DNA of 64,000 nucleotides from Paenibacillus sp. FSL R5-0490 (GCF_001956215.1 NZ_MRTQ01000007.1:1-64000); one strand, 5' to 3'. Shown: positions 16,775-27,337, numbered from the stretch's first letter. Notes: generated by a model from the sequence alone, not told the origin. Translations and numbers: made by a program.

Positions 16775-16789
16775 TATTTTTTTATATAA

Positions 16790-16817
16790 AAAGAAGCCGC
16801 TTTATGAGCAGCTTCAA
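16790..16817 (-). terminator. Terminator of the STAS gene
   Basis: GAAGC/GCTTC-based hairpin with internal mismatches, followed on the minus strand by TTTTTATA. Confidence 0.65.
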
Positions 16818-16826
16818 TCATTTCAT

Positions 16827-17642
16827 TTAATTAATACTTCTAATCGCCTGCAGGACGTTTGAATAGACTTCAAGGGATGATAAATCAATGCCAAGGGTAA
16901 CGGCTTTCTTTGCCAAATCGGGTCTGACTCCTGTGGCAATGGTGTTGACACCGATCAGAAGGAGGATATTCCGGATATCAAAAATATGCTTGGCAATTTC
17001 GACATCTATATTCACCGTGCTGGAAAAATCGATAATTAAGGTTTCGATCCCCAGCTGGCTGACCCGCGGGACTGTCTTCTCAATGATGATTTGCGCCCTG
17101 TCATAGTCTATACTGCCGATTAATGGCAGGATTGCAATGCTGTCCTGTATCGGTACAATGGTTGCAGACAGCTCATTTACCTGGGATTGGGTCTCTTTTA
17201 ATTGTTCTTCGGAGTGGCGCTCAAAAGCGAATACGGTCTCATTAACGCTAATGTCCAGCATAAAGTTCACTTTTTTAATAATAGAAATAATCTCATCAGC
17301 CGTTACTTCAAAATTTTTGCCAATTTTGTTTAATCTATCAGTAAAAACAAGGCGGGTGTCCGGATACCGGATGACGATATCAGAAATTTTTCCTCCCTTC
17401 GAGGCAGCCCGTTCGCCATTTCCTTTGCTCCATTCAACCAGTCCTTCAGGAATCATATTATCGCTGCTTGCAATCATGTTTCCCAGGAACTTCATAAACT
17501 CCACATACATCGAAACGGCAGCCTCGAATTCCAGTTTGGGAATTTCAAAGCCAAATCGCTTTACGATCTCTGTAACTATCTCTTCAGATAATACCTCCGC
17601 ATTTTGAGTAAGATACGCTGAAACTTTATGAATAGGCTCCAT
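16827..17642 (-). CDS. RsbR-like STAS protein lacking both phospho-threonines
   Basis: 271 residues. The N-terminal half is helical and RsbR-like (non-heme globin-type sensor region), and a STAS domain runs from about 160 to the end. In canonical RsbR co-antagonists two threonines are phosphorylated by RsbT, in contexts like DIDT and IDTMVAH. Here those positions are Tyr180 (SIDYDRA) and Val214 (NIDVEIAKH). The protein may therefore be a structural or constitutive stressosome member that RsbT cannot switch. No rsbS or rsbT is nearby. The start has AGAGGGGAG at a longish spacing. The canonical paralogue at 56486 keeps both threonines. Confidence 0.8.
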   Translation of the reverse strand: MEPIHKVSAYLTQNAEVLSEEIVTEIVKRFGFEIPKLEFEAAVSMYVEFMKFLGNMIASSDNMIPEGLVEWSKGNGERAASKGGKISDIVIRYPDTRLVFTDRLNKIGKNFEVTADEIISIIKKVNFMLDISVNETVFAFERHSEEQLKETQSQVNELSATIVPIQDSIAILPLIGSIDYDRAQIIIEKTVPRVSQLGIETLIIDFSSTVNIDVEIAKHIFDIRNILLLIGVNTIATGVRPDLAKKAVTLGIDLSSLEVYSNVLQAIRSIN

Positions 17643-17750
17643 CTGTGTATATATCTCCCCTCTTATGTCTTGCTTCGATTATATCCTACTATATCTTCAA
17701 AAGGACAGAATGGAAAATAAATAGGAGAATTTCCTTAAGAGAAAGAGTCA

Positions 17751-18047
17751 TTAAAGCCACTCTTCATAATCTTCTTCCCTTATTTCGCTGATCAGTAGAG
17801 CTTCAAATCTTCTGTAAAGCTCCTGGATCCCGGGGTCACTGTTAATCAGCGGCAGCTTGATTTGATAGTCATCTTCCGACTTAAAAAAACTGATTTCAGT
17901 CCACTTTGTCTCATCTATCCTACTTTTTAATATTTTGGTCTGAATATCGATGTAATTCTGGTAGATTTGACCGACTTTCCGTTGTATCAGCATCAGTTCA
18001 TGTTCATTTTCAGGGCTGATATGATATTGATAGATTTTTATGTACAT
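17751..18047 (-). CDS. Small conserved-looking protein of unknown function
   Basis: 98 residues, acidic C-terminus (REEDYEEWL), no membrane segment or cysteine. AAAGGAG five bases before the ATG makes it a convincing gene. The alternation of a beta-like N-terminus (MYIKIYQYHI) with long helices might suit a dimeric alpha/beta-barrel monooxygenase-like fold, but I do not recognise the family. It is monocistronic on the minus strand. Confidence 0.6.
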   Translation of the reverse strand: MYIKIYQYHISPENEHELMLIQRKVGQIYQNYIDIQTKILKSRIDETKWTEISFFKSEDDYQIKLPLINSDPGIQELYRRFEALLISEIREEDYEEWL

Positions 18048-18192
18048 GGCAGCTCCTTTGGTTATTCAGTTATGGGTAATCTGGGGATTTATGATCGATT
18101 TTTTGGTATTCATGGCCAAATTACACCTTTTGAGCGAATCCAGCTTCTGAGTAACATTCAGATAAAAGGGAAATTCAACCGGCAACAGTTAT

Positions 18193-18960
18193 TCAATCTC
18201 CCAGCTTTTTATAGAAGCCCAATGCCTCTATTAAAAACTCCCAATCATACCCTGTCTTTTCATGAATCCGGGCCGCCCATTCTTCAATAGATTCTGCAGG
18301 AGCATCATGGTAAAGGCCTTCTGTTGTACTGAGGAAGCTTTTCCAGTTGTAAAATTCCCAGTGTGCGGTTTCGTTTTTATAGGGAATCCGCTGCTCTAGC
18401 AAAACTTTTGGATAAATAGAGTTTTGCGATCGTTCAGCTGCTTCCAGAAAAATTTTCATGTCTGCCGGGTCCGTATCATAACTCTGCCCCGAAATTTTTC
18501 CGTTTGGGCGGTGATAGGCAATTTCCAGCTGTCCGCGTTCAGATGAAACCTGGACATCTGCTGCAGGGAAAAATCCGCTTATTTTATCGGGAGTAAAATC
18601 CCGGGCCTTTGAATCAATTAATATAGGCTGCAGCCATTGGTCGCCCAGATCACATAGAAAGCGGCGGCCTTCTTCATCCACCGCCACCACTGCTGCATGG
18701 GCTGAAGAAGTTTCCAAATCATGGCCTACCGGATAGGCCTGAATTCCAGCCTCCTTAAATTCGTAAAGTAGCCAAATCGCAAGGTCAAAACAGTTTCCGG
18801 CAATGCCATATTGAGCACGGTGCTCCTTCATTAAAGAAACATCCCTCTGCTTTTTCGTTCCTGCTTTATTATAAAACCATGCTTTTGTCAGAGTTTCCAT
18901 CGGAAAACGATCAAATTTTCTCCAGACTGCCAATATCGAATGGGGAGCGTACAACCTCAT
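18193..18960 (-). CDS. Arylamine N-acetyltransferase/transglutaminase-like cysteine enzyme
   Basis: About 255 residues. A Cys-His-Asp arrangement is visible: Cys58 in GIAGNCFDLA, His89 in SSAHAAVV and Asp105 in FLCDLGDQW. This matches the order and spacing of the catalytic triad in NAT and transglutaminase-fold proteins. The remainder is not diagnostic, and overall similarity to classical NAT is weak to my eye. It probably transfers an acyl group from CoA or acts as an amidase. GAGAGG abuts two tandem ATGs, so the second (18960) or the TTG at 18954 may be the real start. Confidence 0.6.
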   Translation of the reverse strand: MRLYAPHSILAVWRKFDRFPMETLTKAWFYNKAGTKKQRDVSLMKEHRAQYGIAGNCFDLAIWLLYEFKEAGIQAYPVGHDLETSSAHAAVVAVDEEGRRFLCDLGDQWLQPILIDSKARDFTPDKISGFFPAADVQVSSERGQLEIAYHRPNGKISGQSYDTDPADMKIFLEAAERSQNSIYPKVLLEQRIPYKNETAHWEFYNWKSFLSTTEGLYHDAPAESIEEWAARIHEKTGYDWEFLIEALGFYKKLGD

Positions 18961-19081
18961 CATCCTCTCAAATATTTACCTTTTACTATTCTTTTTCCAT
19001 TGTAAAATTCCTCTTCCTTTTGTTTAGAAGGCAAATTATGATAGAGTATTTTCAGATGAATACATATAGAGGAGGCTTCAT

Positions 19082-20125
19082 ATGGCCAAGTACAGAGGAT
19101 ACATAGGCACATACACAAAGGGTGAAAGTGAAGGGATTTATTCATTTATTCTGGATACAGAAGCAGGCAAAATTTCCGATGTCAGGACTGCAGCGCAATT
19201 GGATAATCCCACCTATCTAACAATCAGCCGGGATAATCAATTTTTATTCTCGGTAGCCAAGGAAGGCGAATCCGGCGGAGTGGCTGCATATCGCCTTGAC
19301 AGCAGCAGCGGTTTACTTGAGAAAATCAACAGCCAGGTTTCTGCCGGCTCCCCTCCATGCCACGTCAGTGTGGACTCTTCCGTGAGCAATGTTTTCAGTG
19401 CAAACTACCATAAAGGGACAGTCGAGTCTTACTTAACAAATGAGGACGGCTCTTTAAATCCTGCTGTTTCGGTTATGGAGCATAGCGGATCAGGACCTGA
19501 CAGCAGGCAGGAAAAACCGCATACTCACTATGCCGGGCTGACTCCGGATGAAAAATACTTAGCTGCAGTTGACCTGGGAACAGACCAGGTGATTACGTAT
19601 GAAGTAAATGAAGGCATTCTAAAGGAAAATAGCACCCTGTCCGTTAAGCCTGGAAGCGGACCCAGACACCTTGTGTTCCATCCAAATGGCAAGTATGCCT
19701 ATGTGATGACCGAGTTTAGCTCTGAAGTTCTTTTGCTTCAGTATCATGAAGATGGAAGCTTCGTTCAAAAGCAGGCTATAACCACACTTCCCGAAGGTTT
19801 TAAGGAAAATAACCAGGGAAGCGCCATTCATATCTCTTCCGACGGCCGCTTCGTTTATGCCGGCAACCGCGGGCATGACAGCATTGCTGTTTTCTCCGTC
19901 AATCAGGATAATGGAGAGCTTGCATTTGTGGAGCATACCTCTACCGAAGGAAACTGGCCGCGTGATTTTGTGCTCGACCCATCTGAAAAATTTATAATTG
20001 GCTCAAACCAGAATTCCAGCAATATTGTTTTGTTTTCGAGAGATGAACATACAGGGAGGCTTACATTGCTTCAATCTGATGTGAAAGTGCCGGATCCGGT
20101 TTGTGTGAAGTTTTTACATGTATAA
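19082..20125 (+). CDS. pgl: 6-phosphogluconolactonase (beta-propeller lactonase family)
   Basis: 347 residues of repeating beta-propeller blades (for example DNPTYLTISRDNQFLFSV, GSGPRHLVFHPNGKYAYV, NWPRDFVLDPSEKFIIGSNQ), the YkgB/Pgl-type lactonase family. It hydrolyses 6-phosphogluconolactone in the oxidative pentose phosphate pathway and acts in the cytoplasm. GAGGAGG precedes the ATG. It stands alone with its own terminator. Confidence 0.88.
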   Translation: MAKYRGYIGTYTKGESEGIYSFILDTEAGKISDVRTAAQLDNPTYLTISRDNQFLFSVAKEGESGGVAAYRLDSSSGLLEKINSQVSAGSPPCHVSVDSSVSNVFSANYHKGTVESYLTNEDGSLNPAVSVMEHSGSGPDSRQEKPHTHYAGLTPDEKYLAAVDLGTDQVITYEVNEGILKENSTLSVKPGSGPRHLVFHPNGKYAYVMTEFSSEVLLLQYHEDGSFVQKQAITTLPEGFKENNQGSAIHISSDGRFVYAGNRGHDSIAVFSVNQDNGELAFVEHTSTEGNWPRDFVLDPSEKFIIGSNQNSSNIVLFSRDEHTGRLTLLQSDVKVPDPVCVKFLHV

Positions 20126-20136
20126 GATATTGAAAA

Positions 20137-20161
20137 GAAAGAGCCAGCAAAGGCTCTTTCT
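20137..20161. terminator. Terminator between pgl and the chemoreceptor gene
   Basis: GAAAGAGCC and GGCTCTTTC arms around AGCAAA, with T-rich sequence on the plus side; convergent genes. Confidence 0.82.
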
Positions 20162-21952
20162 TTATATTTTAAACTTCATAGCCTTTTCATGAAGCTCCTG
20201 TGCCATGTCTGCAAGGACACCTGTTGCGGATGAAACCTCCTGAATGGCTGCGCTCTGCTCTTCTGTTGCACCCGCGACCTCCTGAGTGTGCAGCGCAGCC
20301 TGAATGGCATATTCATCAACCGTATTAAACGAATCTGACAGCTGGCTCGTGCTAAGCTGTATCTTTTTCATTTTTCCGGACACAAGCTCCATTTGTGCAT
20401 ACGTTTCTTTCACAGCAGCTGATATCTCATCGAAGGAATTCCATGCTTCACCAAAAAGTGTGATTCCCTCTTTTACTGTTCCTTCCCCTTTTGAAATGGA
20501 TTCGACCGCAATTTTGGTTCGATCCTGTATGTCGAGAATAAGTGAAGAAATTTGTTTTGCAGAAACACTTGATTGCTCAGCCAGTTTTCGGACTTCATCT
20601 GCAACAACAGCAAACCCTTTCCCGTGCTCTCCAGCTCTGGCAGCCTCGATTGCAGCATTCAATGCAAGCAAATTGGTCTGGTCAGCAATCTGACTGATAA
20701 TCGATAGAATCTTCTCGATCTCTGCCGACTTTTCATCCAGCTTATGAATAATTCTGCCCGTCTCATCCGTGTTTTGGCTGATGATTTCCATCTGCTTAAT
20801 TGCACGATTAACAATCAGCATACCATCTTCTGATCTGGCAGCTGTATATTCAGAAGACTGAGCGACTTTTCCTGACATAGAAGAAATCTCCCGGATATCT
20901 TCTGTAATTCGATTCAAATGTTCGCGGGACTCGGCAACCTTTCCAGCTTGGCCTTCAGTCCCTTCAGATACTTCCTGAATGGACCCGGCAATTTGGTCAG
21001 TTGCCTTCGCAACTTCGTCCGCATTTGCGTTCAGTTGTTCTGCAGAGGCCGCCACCTGCTGTGAGGTATCTATCACATTGGTTATCAGCTCTTTTAATTG
21101 ATCCATCATTTCGTTATAGCTTGATACTAGCCTGCCGAGTTCGTCCTGCTGGGCTGAGTACAGTTTATCGACTGAAAGATCACCTTTTGCCAGTCTATAC
21201 ATGCCTGACTGAAGTGCTCCAAGCCGTTTTATGAAATTTTTCATAAAGATATAAACAATCAGCAGTCCGGCCAGCACAGATAATCCGGCAATGATTAAGG
21301 ACTTATTCAGAATATCTCCTCTTATTAGCAGAGCAAGCTTATGCATATCGAAATCAAGCCCTGCCACTCCCTCAATATTTCCATTTTCATTTTTAAACGC
21401 TTTCGCTAATGTAATAGTAGATTTCCCTGTGCCTGTGTCAATATAAGGATCAGTCCAGATTGCCTTTCCATCTGCCTCCTTCGCACTTAAATACCAGTCA
21501 CGCTGCCTGGGATCAAAATCCCTCAGGTCTACTTCTGCCGGCGGGATATTTGAAAGATAAAACTCTCCCTTACCCTCTGTTGCAAAATATAGATTTAAGG
21601 TATTTCCATAATCCCCTGCTTTACTGCTCAGGTAGGTTTCATAGAATTGTGTTTTCAATGGATCATTGGCTGCCGGCATATTTGTGATCTCTTTCGCCAT
21701 TTTATCCGGAAATGAGTATGTATTGGACTTCATTTCTTCCGATTCAGTTAATTCTGTTAAGAAATGTTCATACTCTGCAAAAATTTCCTTGAAATCCGGA
21801 TTGATTTCCTCCAATGAACTCTTGGGAATGATGGCATATTCAAGCACTTTAGTCTGCTGATACGATAAAAACCCGATGAGCATTAATGGAACAAGTAAAA
21901 GAAGGATCATAATCAGGCTCATCTTAAACCTCAAAGATTGATAGAATTTCAT
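20162..21952 (-). CDS. Methyl-accepting chemotaxis protein with extracellular Cache domain
   Basis: 596 residues from the ATG at 21952 (GGAGG five bases upstream; an earlier in-frame start at 21964 lacks a site). TM1 covers about 8-30. A dCache-type sensor region (about 35-205) contains [15 protein letters not shown]2 covers about 217-237, then HAMP and the cytoplasmic signalling domain with the hairpin tip [20 protein letters not shown]. It senses an unknown extracellular ligand and controls CheA. No che genes are nearby. Confidence 0.92.
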   Translation of the reverse strand: MKFYQSLRFKMSLIMILLLLVPLMLIGFLSYQQTKVLEYAIIPKSSLEEINPDFKEIFAEYEHFLTELTESEEMKSNTYSFPDKMAKEITNMPAANDPLKTQFYETYLSSKAGDYGNTLNLYFATEGKGEFYLSNIPPAEVDLRDFDPRQRDWYLSAKEADGKAIWTDPYIDTGTGKSTITLAKAFKNENGNIEGVAGLDFDMHKLALLIRGDILNKSLIIAGLSVLAGLLIVYIFMKNFIKRLGALQSGMYRLAKGDLSVDKLYSAQQDELGRLVSSYNEMMDQLKELITNVIDTSQQVAASAEQLNANADEVAKATDQIAGSIQEVSEGTEGQAGKVAESREHLNRITEDIREISSMSGKVAQSSEYTAARSEDGMLIVNRAIKQMEIISQNTDETGRIIHKLDEKSAEIEKILSIISQIADQTNLLALNAAIEAARAGEHGKGFAVVADEVRKLAEQSSVSAKQISSLILDIQDRTKIAVESISKGEGTVKEGITLFGEAWNSFDEISAAVKETYAQMELVSGKMKKIQLSTSQLSDSFNTVDEYAIQAALHTQEVAGATEEQSAAIQEVSSATGVLADMAQELHEKAMKFKI

Positions 21953-22059
21953 AATAGCCTCCAAAGTCGAAACATGTAGAATTTAAGGCTATTCTACCAC
22001 TACTAAAGATTCACAACAACAAATTTTTCGAATGTTCTTAAAACTATTTTCCTATAATA

Positions 22060-22086
22060 AAAAACACCTCTGTTCCGAGGTGTTTA
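22060..22086 (-). terminator. Intrinsic terminator of the quinone reductase-like gene
   Basis: AACACCT and AGGTGTT arms around a 9-base loop, T-run on the minus strand. Confidence 0.82.
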
Positions 22087-22090
22087 GGTT

Positions 22091-23083
22091 TTATCTGATT
22101 GTAAAGGCAATTTTGCCCCATTGCTCTGCGTTTTCAATTCGATCAAAAGCCTGCTTATATTGTTCAAGGTGAAATGCCTGATCCACTACCGGCCTGATTT
22201 GATGCTCTTCTATAAAATGGAGCATTTCATGGTATTCCTCTGCACTTCCCATTGTTGAACCAAGCAGGTTTTGCTGTGCGTAAAAGAGACTGCGGAGATT
22301 AAGGTCCAGCACATCGCCTGTAGATGAGCCAAATGTTACAATGGTACCGCCGTTGCGAAGGATTTCCAGAGATTTATTAAATGTAGCCGGGCCAACAGAT
22401 TCAATAACAAGATCCACCTTTTCACCGTCAAGTGCCTTCGTCCAATCTTCACTGCTGTTCAAGGCTTTATCAGCACCAAGGTCAAGAGCTCTCCGGCATT
22501 TCTCCTCTGAACGGGAAGCCACATACACAGTTGCCCCTGCCGCTTTTGCGAATTGCATTAGGAAGGTGGCCACTCCCCCTCCAATTCCGGGGATGAACAC
22601 CTTCATGCCTGCCTGAAGCTTTCCTCTTGTGAATAATGCCCTGTAGGCAGTTAGTGCTGCCAGGGAAAGGACGCCTGCTTCCTCCCAGGTTAAATATCCT
22701 GGCTTGGGTGCTGCGTTTTCAGCCGGAATAATGATGTATTCCGCGAATGTGCCATGAAACGGCAAGCCGACAATTTCAAAGCCGGCCGGCGGTGCCCCGC
22801 TTTTTTCCTTCCAGCCAAGTCCGGGATTGATGATGACTTCATCGCCTGGCTTCACGTCTCTAACGCCATCTCCGACTGCGTCGATGATTCCCGCTCCGTC
22901 TGAACCGATGACCAGCGCAGGGTCTTCCGGCTTGTGGCGGTTCAGGACAAATAAATCACGATGGTTCAGTCCTGCCGTTTTTAATTTCACCCTGACTTCG
23001 CCGGCACCCGGCTCAGGCATTTCAATTTCACCAGAAGATAACCCGGCGAGACCGGCTTTTCCTTCATGAATGATTGCTTTCAT
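22091..23083 (-). CDS. NAD(P)H:quinone oxidoreductase-like MDR enzyme without structural zinc
   Basis: 330 residues from the ATG at 23083 (GGTGG site; a GTG nine bases earlier lies inside that site). The MDR fold has an N-terminal GroES-like domain (AGLNHRDLFV, VIGSDGAGII) and the Rossmann motif FIPGIGGGVATF near 165. The cysteine-rich zinc lobe of true alcohol dehydrogenases is missing. It resembles the B. subtilis YogA-type group; the substrate is unknown. Monocistronic. Confidence 0.82.
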   Translation of the reverse strand: MKAIIHEGKAGLAGLSSGEIEMPEPGAGEVRVKLKTAGLNHRDLFVLNRHKPEDPALVIGSDGAGIIDAVGDGVRDVKPGDEVIINPGLGWKEKSGAPPAGFEIVGLPFHGTFAEYIIIPAENAAPKPGYLTWEEAGVLSLAALTAYRALFTRGKLQAGMKVFIPGIGGGVATFLMQFAKAAGATVYVASRSEEKCRRALDLGADKALNSSEDWTKALDGEKVDLVIESVGPATFNKSLEILRNGGTIVTFGSSTGDVLDLNLRSLFYAQQNLLGSTMGSAEEYHEMLHFIEEHQIRPVVDQAFHLEQYKQAFDRIENAEQWGKIAFTIR

Positions 23084-23161
23084 TTCTTCCACCCGCTTTT
23101 CTTTAAAAATTTCGTCTATTCTATCATAGCTTGAAAAGGATTGGGGAAAGAAGCGATTTGC

Positions 23162-24409
23162 CTAGTTCAGCCTCAGTTTCACAAACTTTCTTTTTCCTGC
23201 CTGAAGAACTAATCCGTCTGTAATTTTCACGAGCAGCTTTACATCGCTGACTTTTTCACCGTTTAAGCGGATTCCGCCTCCTGCAATCATTTTTCTTGCT
23301 TCCGTTTTGGAGGAAAGCAGGCCAAGGCTGACAATCAGGTCCGTAATGAGCATTTCATCATCGCCCTTCCATTCGGTTTCCGGAATCTCATTTGGCATGG
23401 CTCCTTTTTGGAAAATGGTTTTGAAATGCTGTTCGGCTTTATCGGCTGCACCTGCACCATGGTACATGCGGACGATTGTTCGGCCTAAAAGCATCTTGGC
23501 ATCACGCGGATGAAGAGTTCCGTCTTCCAGCCCTTCTGCGATTTGCTGTTTTTCGGTCACCGGCAAATCTGTTGCGAGATTGAAGTATTTTGCGATCAGC
23601 TCATCCGGTATGGACATGGTTTTGCCGTACATATTATTAGGATCCTCATCCACACCGATGTAATTGTTTTTCGATTTGGACATTTTCTCTTTGCCATCCA
23701 GGCCCTCAAGGAGCGGCATCAGGATGACGACCTGCTTTTCCTTTTGAAAATGCTCCTGCAGATGGCGGCCCATTAAAACATTGAAGTGCTGGTCATTGCC
23801 GCCAAGCTCGATATCGCTTTCAAGAGCAACCGAGTCGTAGCCCTGCATCAGCGGGTAGAAAAACTCATGAAGCGAGATCGGCTTACCTGTGGCCAGCCGT
23901 TCTGAAAAGTCATTGCGTTCCAGCAGGCGTGCAACCGTTATGCTTGCAGACAGGCGGATAACGTCTTCAAGCTGGAGGTCAGAGAGCCATGCTGAATTGT
24001 AATGAAGATCAACTTTGTCCATGTCCAGCACTTTGCTGAACTGCTCGAAGTATGTTTTGGCATTATGCTTCACCTCTTCATCTGTGAGTTGATTTCGGGC
24101 TGCCGATTTCCCTGTCGGGTCGCCAATTTTCCCTGTAAAATCGCCAATGATCAGCTGAATGACGTGGCCGTTGTCCTGGAACTGCTTTAATTTATTCAGC
24201 ACGACCGTATGGCCGATATGGACATCCGGAGCAGAGGGATCAAGACCCAGCTTAATTTTTAAAGGCTGATTTTGAAAAATGGATTTGGCTATTTTATTCT
24301 TCAATTCGGCTTTTGGCAGAATCTCCTGGACACCATTGCAGTAAATCTCAAGCTGCCTCTCTGTTTCAAGCTTTTGTTGGGCAGTTAATTTTTCGAAAAA
24401 ATTGTCCAT
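23162..24409 (-). CDS. tyrS: Tyrosyl-tRNA synthetase
   Basis: 415 residues from the ATG at 24409. A longer GTG reading to 24448 would start within the T-box terminator stem and is rejected. The class I motifs are HIGH at 64-67 and KMSKS at 242-246, with an S4 RNA-binding domain from about 350. The sequence around HIGH ([14 protein letters not shown]) matches the TyrZ-type subgroup rather than the classical TyrS subgroup. It charges tRNA-Tyr. Expression is controlled by the tyrosine T-box directly upstream. Confidence 0.95.
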   Translation of the reverse strand: MDNFFEKLTAQQKLETERQLEIYCNGVQEILPKAELKNKIAKSIFQNQPLKIKLGLDPSAPDVHIGHTVVLNKLKQFQDNGHVIQLIIGDFTGKIGDPTGKSAARNQLTDEEVKHNAKTYFEQFSKVLDMDKVDLHYNSAWLSDLQLEDVIRLSASITVARLLERNDFSERLATGKPISLHEFFYPLMQGYDSVALESDIELGGNDQHFNVLMGRHLQEHFQKEKQVVILMPLLEGLDGKEKMSKSKNNYIGVDEDPNNMYGKTMSIPDELIAKYFNLATDLPVTEKQQIAEGLEDGTLHPRDAKMLLGRTIVRMYHGAGAADKAEQHFKTIFQKGAMPNEIPETEWKGDDEMLITDLIVSLGLLSSKTEARKMIAGGGIRLNGEKVSDVKLLVKITDGLVLQAGKRKFVKLRLN

Positions 24410-24448
24410 GATTTCCATCCTTTCTATTTTTGGAATACAAAAATCCAC

Positions 24449-24664
24449 GTCCCTAAAGAAAGGGACGTGGTTAACGCGGTACCACCCTTATTGAAGATTG
24501 CTCTTCCACTCAGCGGATTAACGGTCCGAGCCGGTCCCTGCTACTTCTGTTCACAGAGAAAGTTCAAGAAGGTAATTCACTGTTATCTATGTGCTGATTT
24601 TCACCGGGCATCAGCTCTCTAAAACAGGGAGAAAACAGCTACTGATTTCTGTCATTACTTTAAA
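24449..24664 (-). promoter_or_regulatory. T-box riboswitch (tyrosine specifier) of tyrS
   Basis: On the minus strand a Stem I region with the distal GGTGAAAATCAGC element is followed by the specifier TAC (24574-24572), a tyrosine codon. Then comes the T-box AGGGTGGTACCGCG (about 24489-24476), then a terminator with arms CCACGTCCCT and AGGGACGTGG (24473-24450) and a T-rich tail. Uncharged tRNA-Tyr should stabilise the antiterminator and permit tyrS transcription. Confidence 0.93.
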
Positions 24665-24680
24665 ATTTGAAATTTTTATT

Positions 24681-24709
24681 ATTCTAGCTGAATGCTTTGG
24701 AATGTTCAA
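24681..24709 (-). promoter_or_regulatory. SigA promoter of the tyrS leader
   Basis: On the minus strand TTGAAC (24709-24704), a 17-bp spacer and TAGAAT (24686-24681), placing transcription start close to the first T-box helix. Confidence 0.7.
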
Positions 24710-24740
24710 GTGTTTTTTAATAAATCTTAAAAGTAAATAA

Positions 24741-24770
24741 ACCAGGAACATTCAATGCCCCTGGTTCATG
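24741..24770 (-). terminator. Terminator of map
   Basis: AACCAGG and CCTGGTT arms around about 13 bases, followed by TTTATTTA on the minus strand, immediately after the stop. Confidence 0.65.
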
Positions 24771-24771
24771 A

Positions 24772-25605
<834 letters not shown>

Positions 25606-25660
25606 CTAATAATCATGTGCAACATCAGTATTAAAAACACTTTTTCAGTGGTTCTTGCTA

Positions 25661-25680
25661 TCAATCAAACGTTTGATTGA
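25661..25680. promoter_or_regulatory. 20-bp perfect palindrome, TetR-type operator candidate
   Basis: TCAATCAAAC is followed directly by its reverse complement, overlapping the stop codon of the nucleotidyltransferase gene and about 150 bp before map. The same half-site recurs at 58876-58899. It has the size and symmetry of a TetR/AcrR operator; no such regulator is encoded in the window. Confidence 0.45.
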
Positions 25681-26240
25681 ATTTCTTCTATCTCAGGCCA
25701 TAATAATTTCCAGTTCTTTTTTTCAATTCGCTGCAGGTATACTCCAAATAACTTGCTATTTTCAGCAAACATAGGTGTGGGCTTTATTTTAAGAGCAAGC
25801 AAGTCCTCGATCTCCCATGGAGCAGTTAATATAATATTGTTTTTGTCATCAAGCTTTAATCCAAGGGCAGTCGCCGTTTCAGGAAATTTCGAGATTGCAT
25901 CCACTGATGAAGTATATGGGGAAAGGTCATTAATGAGATGCATTCTTGCCTCATTTTTAACTGACCATGGCACTTTGGGCAGAAGGGATTTAAGCTTAGA
26001 CTCCAGTTCTTTTTCCGTTTCTTCGCTAAGGTCACTCTTATTAAAATAAACGACATCCACATCCGGCAAGTGAGTTCTCTGACTGAATCCATGAAGAGTA
26101 TCCCAGACTTTTGCTCTCACGAAGCCGGCACAGACCCACCAGTCAGGGAGGTCTAGTGACTTTGCGGCTGTTAGGATGGTCATCATCCATTTGTCCTGCT
26201 TTACCGCCTTCACTATATCTTCTTCAGTCTTAATCAGCAT
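25665..26240 (-). CDS. Nucleotidyltransferase family protein (COG3575-like)
   Basis: 191 residues from the ATG at 26240, which has GAGAGGGAGC immediately before it. A longer frame to 26426 would overlap the Nudix gene and is rejected. The motif WWVCAGFVRAKVWD followed by LPDVDVVYFN near 60 is a GxxR/DxD minimal nucleotidyltransferase-type active site. The substrate is unknown. It overlaps the end of the Nudix gene by 11 bases, so the two are translationally coupled. Confidence 0.78.
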   Translation of the reverse strand: MLIKTEEDIVKAVKQDKWMMTILTAAKSLDLPDWWVCAGFVRAKVWDTLHGFSQRTHLPDVDVVYFNKSDLSEETEKELESKLKSLLPKVPWSVKNEARMHLINDLSPYTSSVDAISKFPETATALGLKLDDKNNIILTAPWEIEDLLALKIKPTPMFAENSKLFGVYLQRIEKKNWKLLWPEIEEIQSNV

Positions 26241-26862
26241 GCTCCCTCTCCATCTCCCGAATTGAATGCAGTACGCGCCTGTAATAGTAATCCTCATGCG
26301 GAACAAAGTCCTCTTTGCGCACTGTAATGGCAGAGGTGATTCTTTCATCTCTTTCAACCTGAAACCCTTCTGCCTTAATATGTTCTCTTCCTTCAAACCA
26401 AAGCTCATAGAAGTCCTCCAGAGCAATCCGGTAGATTCCTGTTACTTCTTCCAGCTGCGGGTTGAACTCCTCCAGTGTATGAACGCTGTCATAAAGAAAT
26501 ACATGCGCCAGTTCTTTGTCGATAAAATTTTCTTTCTCTGCAAGATATTCAATGACACCCAGTGGCACCAAGTCCTCAAAATCAACATGAATCCCCAGCT
26601 CTTCCTCCACTTCCCTCATGCCGTCCATGACAGATTCATGGCTCATGAGGTGGCCTGCAGCGGTTATGTCCAGAAGTCCGGGGTAATCCTTTTTGTCATT
26701 GCTGCGGTATTGAAAATAAATATATTCCTGATCATGTTCCCTGCTAACAAACCAGCAATGGAAAGTTTCATGCCAGTGGCCTTTTTGATGAACCTCTTCA
26801 CGAGAAGCTATACCGATTTGTTTTCGGTTATCATCAAAAATATTGAGAATTTCTGTGTCCAA
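26230..26862 (-). CDS. Nudix hydrolase (IPP-isomerase-like subgroup)
   Basis: 210 residues. The Nudix box begins at about residue 70 (GHLMSHES, then REVEEELGI). The N-terminal segment (FDDNRKQIGIASREEVHQKGHWHETFHCWF) is typical of the Idi-like/YfcD-type branch. It hydrolyses a nucleoside-diphosphate-linked substrate not identifiable here. The start is TTG at 26862 with GAGGAGG eight bases upstream. First gene of an operon with the nucleotidyltransferase. Confidence 0.85.
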   Translation of the reverse strand: MDTEILNIFDDNRKQIGIASREEVHQKGHWHETFHCWFVSREHDQEYIYFQYRSNDKKDYPGLLDITAAGHLMSHESVMDGMREVEEELGIHVDFEDLVPLGVIEYLAEKENFIDKELAHVFLYDSVHTLEEFNPQLEEVTGIYRIALEDFYELWFEGREHIKAEGFQVERDERITSAITVRKEDFVPHEDYYYRRVLHSIREMEREHAD

Positions 26863-26926
26863 TTACTTGGCCTCCTCTTTTTAGATAAACTAAATTAAAG
26901 GGATACCCAGCTTCCAGTTTCCCCTG

Positions 26927-27337
26927 TTACTGCTTTCCTGATTGATTATGATAATTACGCTGCACCATTCCCGAAGATTTGATCATTCCGAACTTTTCAT
27001 AAAACGGCTGTAATTCAGGGTCGCACATAATATCGATCATGTAAATGCCGTCCAGCTCTTCAAGCATTCGGGTGATCAGCTTTCGGCCGATTCCCTGCTG
27101 CTGGTATTCAGGCAGTACTTCAAGCAGGGGAATATAGGCAGATAGCACTCCATCGCTGATTGCTGTGATGAATCCGGCCACTGCATGTTTATCGCGGTCA
27201 ACGGCAAGCACAATCTTCGTGCTGTTTTTTAAAAGCTTCAGATGTTTTTCAGGGCTCGGCGGATTTGGCCACCCGTCAAAAAAACCGTCCAGCATATCTG
27301 GTGATATTCCTTCTATATCCATTTTATATTCGATCAT
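26927..27337 (-). CDS. GNAT-family N-acetyltransferase
   Basis: 136 residues. The acetyl-CoA binding motif A is clear (EVLPEYQQQGIGRKLI near 75), and a C-terminal PFYEKFGM motif is typical of GNAT enzymes. The acceptor is unknown. GGAG precedes the ATG; the gene is transcribed divergently from lytS. Confidence 0.85.
   Translation of the reverse strand: MIEYKMDIEGISPDMLDGFFDGWPNPPSPEKHLKLLKNSTKIVLAVDRDKHAVAGFITAISDGVLSAYIPLLEVLPEYQQQGIGRKLITRMLEELDGIYMIDIMCDPELQPFYEKFGMIKSSGMVQRNYHNQSGKQ

Noticed and set aside
17967..18290. 107-codon plus-strand frame across the 18.05-18.19 kb gap
   Set aside because: It overlaps two minus-strand genes and has no ribosome site or recognisable family.
26266..26898. 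210-codon plus-strand frame opposite the Nudix gene
   Set aside because: Mirror of a conserved Nudix coding sequence; no start signals.
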